From NCBI GenBank assembly GCA_016872225.1, contig VHAW01000112.1, positions 1 through 5,470 of the forward strand: DNA of 5,470 nt. Direction: 5' to 3'. The position numbers and the translations under genes are program-made. Every line of letters starts with the position of its first letter. Positions within the stretch are counted from its first letter, which is position 1. Source of the DNA: Sphingomonadales bacterium (lineage in GTDB: Bacteria > Bacteroidota > Bacteroidia > UBA7662). Of this stretch, positions 1 through 5,470 are shown one piece after another. Under the pieces are notes generated by a model, which was given only the letters and a program-made list of their open reading frames with translations, ran no database searches and was not told where the DNA came from.

Positions 1-73
1 CAATTGGAATGGCCATTTGGAAAGCCAATCCACCGTATCGGGCCAAATCGTCAGGCAATTTTGGCATGGGCAT
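1..73 (-). CDS. atpZ: AtpZ/AtpI-family protein, N-terminal fragment (cut by the left window edge)
   Basis: Reading leftward from the ATG at 73-71 gives 24 codons before the window ends. They contain LARYGGLAFQMAIPI, which matches from memory the start of Bacteroidota AtpZ/AtpI proteins: a short polar lead, then an (R)YSGLAFQM-like entry into the first membrane helix. AtpZ is a small two-helix inner-membrane protein encoded at the head of F1Fo ATP synthase operons. It is thought to help Fo assembly or cation supply. The start lies inside the bactofilin gene in a different frame, and the two overlap by 23 bp (51-73), which suggests translational coupling and one transcript. A second in-frame ATG at 67-65 is an alternative start. 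The family call rests on few residues, but the motif, the overlap and the continuing open frame support a real gene. atpB/atpE/atpF would be expected outside the window. Confidence 0.72.
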   Translation of the reverse strand, partial: MPMPKLPDDLARYGGLAFQMAIPI

Positions 74-452
74 CCCCGGAGGCATAGACCCCTCGAAGGG
101 CTTGCATGGTGCATTTGCCGGACAATTGTGCGCCCTCTTCCACCACCAATTTGGGAGCGGAGATATCACCGACGACCTTGGCCGTGGCCGATAGCATAAT
201 CGACTCGATAGCGTCAATTTTGCCTTCAACCTTGCCGTAAACATGGACATTCTTACCACTAGCACCACCTTTAATCACGCCTTGAGCCCCAATAACCAGC
301 CGACCATCGGTGGCTACATCCCCAAATGCATGACCATCTAGTCTTAAATCACCTTTGCAGATCAAATTTCCTTCGATACGGGCGCCTTCGGCCAGCGCAT
401 TCATTTCAACCCCGGTCGGACGCCCCAGTTTAAGCGGTAACTGAACATTCAT
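51..452 (-). CDS. Bactofilin (polymer-forming cytoskeletal protein)
   Basis: The 133-aa product has the bactofilin (DUF583) plan: a short N-terminal tail (about residues 1-17), then a right-handed beta-helix core of short repeats to about residue 115, then a short tail. Visible core motifs include ARIEGNL, GDLRLDGHAFGDV, GRLVIGAQGVIKG, VYGKVEGKI and AKVVGDI, with the regular spacing of hydrophobic residues and glycines expected of this fold. Bactofilins self-assemble without nucleotide into membrane-associated filaments. In Caulobacter, Helicobacter (CcmA) and Hyphomicrobium they position cell-wall enzymes and affect cell shape. The ATG at 452 lies 15 bp after the stop of the upstream gene, so the two are probably co-transcribed. 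An internal ATG at 404 (residue 17) sits right at the core boundary and would give a tail-less form; I prefer 452 because of the close spacing. The 3' end overlaps the atpZ-like start. The family call is firm; the cellular role here is inferred. Confidence 0.93.
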   Translation of the reverse strand: MNVQLPLKLGRPTGVEMNALAEGARIEGNLICKGDLRLDGHAFGDVATDGRLVIGAQGVIKGGASGKNVHVYGKVEGKIDAIESIMLSATAKVVGDISAPKLVVEEGAQLSGKCTMQALRGVYASGDAHAKIA

Positions 453-467
453 CTTACAAATTTAAAT

Positions 468-989
468 TCATTGAGGCTTCCTTGTGCCTTTCTCCCTCGA
501 TTTGGAAGCCTTCTGCAGGGCAAATTCCCTTTCAACCTCCCAACGAAGCAAAGAATCAGCCCTTCCAAGGGCCGTATCCAGGAGTTCAATCCCGTAGCTA
601 TACCCTACATCCGGCTTGGCCAAATCCTGGTAAATGGTTGAATCTTCCCCCAAAATCTCCCTGCGAAGAGCCGACATGTTCGCCTGACACATCTTCACAT
701 ACACCTCGAGGGAGTCAATCTTTTGGCTTTGAATCACCACCTGCCTTTCCCATTTTCTACGATTATTCCCTGGCAAATACGACCCCAAAGGGGTGTAAAC
801 CAAAATTGCGCCAAAAAACAACCACCCAACAACCAGAAAAGTGCTAATCAGCACCAACCAATTCCAAGGTCTCAGCAGGATATTGACTTTGGCGTGCAAA
901 TCACCCTCCGAACGAAGAATGAGCCGATAATCCAGCCGCATTTTGCGCCAGAAATCCACAATTGAACGGAGTATGCGTAAAGGTTTCAT
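468..989 (-). CDS. Single-pass membrane protein resembling the anchor/coiled-coil part of Bacteroidota M23 peptidases, without a peptidase domain
   Basis: The 173-aa product has a basic, presumably cytoplasmic N-terminus (residues 1-43, containing DYRLILRSE), one strong membrane helix (about 44-65), then YTPLGSYLPG (65-74) and a charged, probably coiled-coil periplasmic part (KIDSLEVYVKMCQ near 90-102), ending in a Lys/Arg-rich tail. From memory, the order YRL(V/I)-NxxTFEEK-like tail, helix, (F/Y)TPLxxYxPG, then a KxDSL coiled coil is that of membrane-anchored M23 (LytM) endopeptidases in this phylum. Here no HxxxD or HxH zinc motif follows: the frame stops at 468 and the bactofilin begins 15 bp later. 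In other phyla bactofilins are encoded beside M23 proteins (LmdC in Hyphomicrobium, Csd1 in Helicobacter), which supports a linked role, possibly as a membrane tether. Start: ATG at 989; an alternative is Met17 at 941. It is probably the first gene of the leftward operon. It could equally be an unrelated family with a similar anchor. Confidence 0.75.
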   Translation of the reverse strand: MKPLRILRSIVDFWRKMRLDYRLILRSEGDLHAKVNILLRPWNWLVLISTFLVVGWLFFGAILVYTPLGSYLPGNNRRKWERQVVIQSQKIDSLEVYVKMCQANMSALRREILGEDSTIYQDLAKPDVGYSYGIELLDTALGRADSLLRWEVEREFALQKASKSREKGTRKPQ

Positions 990-1015
990 TGCCTTGGTTG
1001 CAATTTATACCTTTG
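984..1015 (+). promoter_or_regulatory. Candidate Bacteroidota-type promoter for porW/sprE
   Basis: TACCTTTG at 1008-1015 is a perfect match to the Bacteroidota -7 box TAnnTTTG. Upstream, TTTC at 984-987 (20-bp spacing) or TTG at 989-991 (16-bp spacing) could serve as a weak -33 element (consensus TTTG/TTG). Transcription would begin near 1019-1022. That leaves about 25 nt of leader before the ATG at 1046 but only a few nt before the ATG at 1025, and it lies downstream of the ATG at 962. The box therefore favours 1046 as the porW start. The -33 match is poor, so this remains a prediction. Confidence 0.45.
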
Positions 1016-1045
1016 AACTCGTTAATGGGTAGTAAACCACATCCA

Positions 1046-3724
1046 ATGAGCCCGGAAAATACCGCAAAATTCAAGGCGTGTTCTCTCATTTATTCCAAGA
1101 TTGCCTTGGCAGTGGTCCTCCTGGTCCTGTGTTTTTTCCTACCGACCCATACCCGCGCCCAATCCTGGGTGAAGCGGCAATACCACAACGTCACCGCTCG
1201 CTTCAACGGCTTTTATTACGCCAAACTAAGGCACCGAGAAGCCATGGAAGAAATCATATTGGCCCACAAAGATGATTATGCCCAATACTTGCCGGTTTTC
1301 ATAGTTTCACTGGATGCAACCGTAAGTTCCGGGGCCTCCTCCTTTGAAGAATCCATCAAAAAATGTTCCAATGTTATTCAGCGTAAAGAACATAGCCGAT
1401 GGATTGATGAAAGTTTCCTGCTCATTGGAGAATGTTATTATCTACGGAGAAATTTTTTTGATGCCATTGAGACGTTTCAGTACGTCAACACCAAATACAA
1501 AGGAACTCCCGAGTCTGATTTAGCCTCCGTATGGCTCATACGATGTTACACCTCAACCAAGCAACATAGCCGCGCCCAAGCCGTATTGGACAGAACCTTT
1601 GAATCAAAGCAATTCACTTCAGAATACAAAGGATGGCTGTATCTAGCCGCTGCAGAATCCAAAATGGCTCAAAACAGATTCCAAAAATCTGCAGAATTTC
1701 TCGAGCTTGCGGTAAAAGAAAGTTTACCACGTGCTCAAAGGCGCAGAGCACACTTTCTTCTCGGTCAAATCTACCTCGATATCGAAAGCCATAAGGCCCC
1801 TGCACATTTTCGTAGTGCCCTTCGAATGAAGCCTGAACCTGAAATGAACTTTCAATGCAAAATTCGAATGGCTTCTGCCTACACCGACATTCAAGAGGGA
1901 AATCTCAAAGCCCAACGAATTCTTCAAAAACTCGCCAAATCCAAAAAGTACTTTGCCTACAAGGATGTTTTATACTACGAACTTGCCAAAATCGATCAAG
2001 CCCGAAAAGACACCAAATCCATGTTGGCTAATTTGGGCAAGTCTTTGGAATCATCGACTGAAATCAATGCCCAACGCAAAAAAACCTGGCTGGCCTTTGC
2101 CGACCATTATTTCGATGCCAAAAACTACGCTAAAGCGGAATTATTTTTTGACAGTTTGGGACAAAACACCGACAAAGATCACCCCCGTTTCAAAGAAATC
2201 AAAAACAAACAAAACTATCTGGGTGATCTGGTCAAAAACATACAATTGGTGGCATTGCAGGATTCCCTGCTCGAGCTGGGCGCTATGGAAGAAAGCCGTT
2301 TGATTACAAGAATAGATCGCATACTCGAGCAGGAAAGGCAAGAAGCTGCCCGCGAGAAAGCAAGGCAAGCTGACTCCGTCAGGTTCGCTACAAACGCTGC
2401 ATCAACAAGCCCTCAATTCATTGACCCCATTCTCGTACAGCGCAATATGATGAGCGCACCGACCGCAAATACCGGAGGGGAATGGCATTTTTATAACAAC
2501 CCAATATTAGGAGCGGACTTGAACCAGTTTATGCAGCTATGGGGCAAAAGAGAAAACAAAGATCATTGGCGCAGAAACACTCGCGGGCAAACCGATGATT
2601 CAGGTGATCAACCCGAATCTCCTCAAACCGAAGAATTAACCCCTGAACAAGCGTTGGCGGATTCTATTGCCAAATTACCCCGAACGAGAGAGACCCTTTT
2701 GCAACAAATTCCGCGAGACGAGATTTCACGCAACCGATCCCTTGACCTTGTACGCAAGGCCCATGTTGCATTGGCTAAAGGATACAAAGATCGCTTCTTG
2801 GATTATCCTGCATCCTTAAATTGGTTAGGCAAACATCTGAAGCGCTTTTCCGGGGCCGTCAGCGAACCAGAAGTCTTGTATCAAACGTATTTATGTTATG
2901 ATTTGATGGGTAAAACCTTGGAGAAGGAGGAAATTCGACGGGTTTTGGACAGCCTCTACCCGGAGTCATCCTATGCCAAACTCCTAAATGGATCCTATAC
3001 GGCCAATACCGATTCAATTCATGAAGCGGCCGATCTACACTATAGGGAATGTTACAGGCTTTATTCCATGGAACTTTACGACTCAGTCATTTACCAATGC
3101 AAATTGGCCAAAGCCCGCTTCGGCTCAGACACCCTGATGCCTTATTTTGGGTTCTTGGAAACCGTAAGTGCTGCCCGAAAGGACACGGCTATATTGATTC
3201 AGGGCTTGGAGACTTTTGCAAGCCGACCTGATGCGGGCCAAATCGCGCTCGCGGCCCAAGACTTGTTGGATTTCCTGCGACCTTCCAACTTTAAAGGCCT
3301 TGGTAGGAATCAAGGCACCGGTGCGCAAGGAGGCAAGGTAAAGGATCGATATGAATTCAAACCGGATTCCTTGCAACCGCATTATTTAATTCTGCGCATG
3401 GATGCCTCCATCTACAAAAAAAATATTGAAATCGGCGTTAAATTAGCCCGTTTCGCCGAGAAGAATTTTCAACGATTCGTGGTCAAGATGTCTTACCCTT
3501 TGTACAAAGAAGTGGAACAATTGGTCCTGCTTCGAGAATTACCTGATCAAGCCACTGCCAAACAATTTTGGCGAGAAGCCCTGGCCGACAAGGACTTATT
3601 CAGCAATCTTCAGAAGGACCAATATCATTGGTTTTATGCCTCCAAAGAAAATTACGGAAAACTCTACAAGAATTTATCTTTGAACGATTACCTGAGTTAT
3701 TTCGACCAGGAAAATACCCCATAA
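1046..3724 (+). CDS. porW/sprE: PorW/SprE-type TPR protein of the type IX secretion system
   Basis: The product is 892 aa from the chosen ATG. In the known family PorW (SprE in gliding species) is a periplasmic TPR lipoprotein that links the PorK/PorN ring to the outer-membrane translocon, and it is needed for T9SS secretion and gliding. Sequence support: a signal peptide (basic KFK, then a hydrophobic run at about residues 19-33) with a likely signal peptidase I site TRA|QS at 38/39. Next comes YHNVTARFNGFYY (46-58), the family's characteristic mature N-terminus, and then TPR helices such as ESFLLIGECYYLRRNFFDAI and the following FQYVNTKYKGTP. A charged, coiled-coil-prone stretch (about 417-450) is followed by the conserved block EWHFYNN...WGKRENKDHWRR (479-510) and a helical C-terminal half. 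Cys29 (LVLC) is not a convincing lipobox. In-frame ATGs at 1025 and 962 exist; 962 would overlap the opposite gene, and the promoter box favours 1046. The PBP1A gene follows 3 bp downstream, as also remembered for sprE loci in flavobacteria. Confidence 0.88.
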   Translation: MSPENTAKFKACSLIYSKIALAVVLLVLCFFLPTHTRAQSWVKRQYHNVTARFNGFYYAKLRHREAMEEIILAHKDDYAQYLPVFIVSLDATVSSGASSFEESIKKCSNVIQRKEHSRWIDESFLLIGECYYLRRNFFDAIETFQYVNTKYKGTPESDLASVWLIRCYTSTKQHSRAQAVLDRTFESKQFTSEYKGWLYLAAAESKMAQNRFQKSAEFLELAVKESLPRAQRRRAHFLLGQIYLDIESHKAPAHFRSALRMKPEPEMNFQCKIRMASAYTDIQEGNLKAQRILQKLAKSKKYFAYKDVLYYELAKIDQARKDTKSMLANLGKSLESSTEINAQRKKTWLAFADHYFDAKNYAKAELFFDSLGQNTDKDHPRFKEIKNKQNYLGDLVKNIQLVALQDSLLELGAMEESRLITRIDRILEQERQEAAREKARQADSVRFATNAASTSPQFIDPILVQRNMMSAPTANTGGEWHFYNNPILGADLNQFMQLWGKRENKDHWRRNTRGQTDDSGDQPESPQTEELTPEQALADSIAKLPRTRETLLQQIPRDEISRNRSLDLVRKAHVALAKGYKDRFLDYPASLNWLGKHLKRFSGAVSEPEVLYQTYLCYDLMGKTLEKEEIRRVLDSLYPESSYAKLLNGSYTANTDSIHEAADLHYRECYRLYSMELYDSVIYQCKLAKARFGSDTLMPYFGFLETVSAARKDTAILIQGLETFASRPDAGQIALAAQDLLDFLRPSNFKGLGRNQGTGAQGGKVKDRYEFKPDSLQPHYLILRMDASIYKKNIEIGVKLARFAEKNFQRFVVKMSYPLYKEVEQLVLLRELPDQATAKQFWREALADKDLFSNLQKDQYHWFYASKENYGKLYKNLSLNDYLSYFDQENTP

Positions 3725-3727
3725 CCC

Positions 3728-5470
3728 TTGAACCAACAGAACCCGGATTCCACGCTCCCCCCTCCTCCCTGGATTAGGCGAGTATGGCGCTTTTATTTCT
3801 TGGGCATGGCGATAGTTATAATTTTCTTGATATTAACCTTGACGGGTGGCCTCGGCGAAATGCCAGGGTTCGAAGACTTGGAAAATCCACGCAGCAATTT
3901 AGCAACTGAAATTATCTCTTCCGATGGGCAAGTCATCGGCAAATTCTATGTGCAGAACAGGTCCTACACCAAATTTCATGAGATTTCTCCGCATGTTATT
4001 TCGGCTCTGATTGCCACCGAAGACGTACGCTTTTATCGTCATTCCGGCATTGACTTGCGGGCACTTGCTAGAGCGGTGGCATTTATGGGACGAGATGGCG
4101 GAGCTTCTACCTTGACCCAACAATTGGCCTTGAACCTTTTCAGTGGTCATCGAGCGCGATCCAAACCCGCTCGCATTCTTCAGAAAATTAAGGAATGGAT
4201 CATTGCCGTCCAATTAGAAAAGCGCTATACCAAACAGGAAATCCTAGCCATGTACCTCAATACCGTGGATTTCGGCTATAATTCCTATGGGATAAGCTCC
4301 GCATCCCGAACCTATTTTGACAAAGATGTAAAATCCCTTGACATTCACGAGGCGGCCTTGTTGATTGGTCTGCTCAAAGGAACTTCGTATTATTCCCCAG
4401 TTCGACACGAAGAACGGGCCTTGGACAGGCGCAATACCGTCATCGCCCAGATGATCAAATACGATTTCCTCAAAACCGAGGTTGGTGAACGCTATCAAGC
4501 CCTCCCTCTTTCCTTGAATCTACGTCCTCAGAGTCATGCTACCGGCATTGCTACCTACTTTCGAGAATACCTGCGCAAAGAATTGAGCCAATGGATAGAA
4601 ACACAGGTCAATCCTGAAGGTGATCCCTACAACCTATACAGGGATGGGCTCAAGATTTATACCACCATTGACTCAAGAATGCAGGCATACGCCGAGGAAG
4701 CCGTGCGTTCCCAAATGAAAGATTTGCAAAAGGTTTTTGACCAACATTGGAAAGGACAAGACCCCTGGGGGAAATTCACCGAAATTTTGGAGCAAGGAAT
4801 GAAGCGTTCCTCCCGATATAAAGCCCTCAAAGATCAAGGTTGGTCTGCATCTGCCATTCGAAAGCATTTTGACCAACCCTCCGAAATTCGGTTATTCAGT
4901 TGGAATGGCTACAGGGATACCGTCATAACACCGATGGATTCCATTCGCTATGCCAAACATTTTCTTCACACTGGTTTTATGGCCATGGACCCCAACAACG
5001 GCCATATCAAAGCGTGGGTTGGGGGCATTGATATGGATTTCAGTCAATACGATCATGTAAACCCCTCCGCGACCAGGCAAGTGGGGTCTGCTTTCAAACC
5101 CTTGGTGTACACCGTTGCCGTAGACAATGGTTTCGATCCTTGCCTTCCCATCCCCAACATGCCTGTCACCTTTGAGGCCTTCGAAAATTGGACTCCCAAG
5201 AACTACGATGGCAAAATTGGCGGCACAATGAGCATGTTTCGGGGACTTGCGCTTTCCATTAACAATATCGTGGCCTACTTGATGAAGCAAGTTGGACCTG
5301 AACCGGTCATTGAACTCAGTCGCAAAATGGGTATTACCTCCCCCATGGAGCCCTACCCCAGCCTTTGTCTGGGTAGTTTCGACATGAGCGTTTACGAAAT
5401 GGTGGGAGCCTACGGTACCTACGCCAACAGGGGTGTTTGGACCAAACCCATGTACATCACCAAAATCACC
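3728..5470 (+). CDS. mrcA: Penicillin-binding protein 1A, bifunctional class A PBP (3' end beyond the window)
   Basis: 581 codons are visible. The protein is an inner-membrane enzyme that polymerises lipid II into glycan strands and crosslinks the peptides. Order of parts: a short Pro-rich cytoplasmic tail, WIRRVWRFYF and a membrane helix (about 22-42); the GT51 glycosyltransferase with ATEDVRFYRHSG (catalytic Glu98), GGASTLTQQ (124-132), QKIKEW (152-157, Glu156) and EILAMYLN (171-178); a linker with LKIYTTIDSRMQ; and the transpeptidase with GSAFKP (nucleophile Ser454, Lys457) and the SxN motif Ser510-Ile-Asn512. The KTG motif is expected past the window edge. The only usual start codon between the porW stop and the membrane helix is TTG at 3728; the next ATG (3806) falls within the helix and would remove the conserved tail. 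The frame is the same as porW, with TAA at 3722-3724 between them. Overlap of function with T9SS assembly is inferred from the operon only. Confidence 0.95.
   Translation, partial: MNQQNPDSTLPPPPWIRRVWRFYFLGMAIVIIFLILTLTGGLGEMPGFEDLENPRSNLATEIISSDGQVIGKFYVQNRSYTKFHEISPHVISALIATEDVRFYRHSGIDLRALARAVAFMGRDGGASTLTQQLALNLFSGHRARSKPARILQKIKEWIIAVQLEKRYTKQEILAMYLNTVDFGYNSYGISSASRTYFDKDVKSLDIHEAALLIGLLKGTSYYSPVRHEERALDRRNTVIAQMIKYDFLKTEVGERYQALPLSLNLRPQSHATGIATYFREYLRKELSQWIETQVNPEGDPYNLYRDGLKIYTTIDSRMQAYAEEAVRSQMKDLQKVFDQHWKGQDPWGKFTEILEQGMKRSSRYKALKDQGWSASAIRKHFDQPSEIRLFSWNGYRDTVITPMDSIRYAKHFLHTGFMAMDPNNGHIKAWVGGIDMDFSQYDHVNPSATRQVGSAFKPLVYTVAVDNGFDPCLPIPNMPVTFEAFENWTPKNYDGKIGGTMSMFRGLALSINNIVAYLMKQVGPEPVIELSRKMGITSPMEPYPSLCLGSFDMSVYEMVGAYGTYANRGVWTKPMYITKIT

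Noticed and set aside
152..152. Gln in place of the first Arg of the GT51 RKxxE motif (QKIKE, residues 152-156 of PBP1A; the coordinates given here are residue numbers), considered as a defect.
   Set aside because: The Lys and catalytically important Glu are kept, and I recall Gln at this place in other Bacteroidota PBP1A proteins, so the enzyme should be active.
9..199. Two plus-strand frames of about 60 codons near the left edge.
   Set aside because: They lie opposite the bactofilin end and the atpZ-like start, both of which have family motifs; the plus-strand products have low-complexity, shadow-like composition.
1001..1009. Possible leftward -7 box, TATAAATTG on the minus strand.
   Set aside because: It departs from TAnnTTTG and would leave almost no leader before the ATG at 989; too weak to list as a promoter.
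962..1045. Longer porW N-terminus from the ATG at 962 or 1025.
   Set aside because: The 962 start overlaps the opposite gene by 28 bp and precedes the predicted transcription start. The extra residues precede a normal signal peptide and do not look like part of the family.
2266..2333. Ten-base inverted repeat CCTGCTCGAG (2266-2275) and CTCGAGCAGG (2324-2333) inside porW.
   Set aside because: The spacer is 48 bp and both arms encode ordinary Leu/Glu-rich helix sequence, so a codon-use coincidence is more likely than a functional hairpin.
3722..3730. Possible stop-codon read-through giving a PorW-PBP1A fusion, since both genes share one frame with only a TAA and one codon between them.
   Set aside because: TAA followed by C has no visible read-through element, the PBP1A begins with its own normal cytoplasmic tail and membrane helix, and same-frame adjacency happens by chance one time in three.
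4892..5290. Minus-strand open frame of 132 codons opposite the PBP1A transpeptidase region.
   Set aside because: The plus strand here encodes clear PBP motifs (GSAFKP, SxN). The antisense frame shows no recognisable domain and is a by-product of the coding strand's codon use.

Overview
The window reads as a chromosomal segment of a member of the Bacteroidota. The diagnostic gene is a PorW/SprE-type TPR protein of the type IX secretion system (T9SS), which is confined to that phylum. A Bacteroidota-style penicillin-binding protein 1A, a Bacteroidota-type bactofilin and a TAnnTTTG promoter box agree with this. Base composition looks moderate (mid-40s % GC by eye) and even, and I see no mobile element, RNA gene, CRISPR array or phage remnant. 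I cannot name a genus.

Layout. Two divergent transcription units leave a short gap near 990-1045. Leftward (minus strand) from 989: a 173-aa single-pass membrane protein (989-468), a bactofilin (452-51), and the first 24 codons of an AtpZ-like gene (73 to beyond the left edge) that overlaps the bactofilin end by 23 bp in another frame. AtpZ normally opens the F1Fo ATP synthase operon, so atpB/E/F genes may follow outside the window. Rightward: porW/sprE (best start 1046, stop at 3724), then only 3 bp later a class A PBP (mrcA/PBP1A type). The PBP reads in the same frame as porW from a TTG codon at 3728 and runs off the right edge. Its glycosyltransferase domain is complete; its transpeptidase domain is cut after the SxN motif. 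The window is almost entirely coding.

How the genes fit together. This is a cell-envelope neighbourhood. PorW is a periplasmic part that connects the T9SS PorK/PorN ring with the outer-membrane translocon. PBP1A polymerises and crosslinks the peptidoglycan that the machine spans. Bactofilins are membrane-associated cytoskeletal polymers that in several phyla organise peptidoglycan enzymes, often through a membrane-anchored M23 peptidase encoded next door. The protein beside this bactofilin resembles the membrane-anchor and coiled-coil part of such an M23 protein but has no peptidase domain.

Points most worth a second look: the catalytic-domain-less anchor paired with the bactofilin; a PorW homologue whose signal peptide lacks a convincing lipobox although the characterised proteins are lipoproteins; the TTG start and 3-bp same-frame junction between porW and PBP1A; and the bactofilin/atpZ overlap, which ties a cytoskeletal gene to the ATP synthase locus. 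None of this amounts to a clearly new system. These are known families with unusual details.
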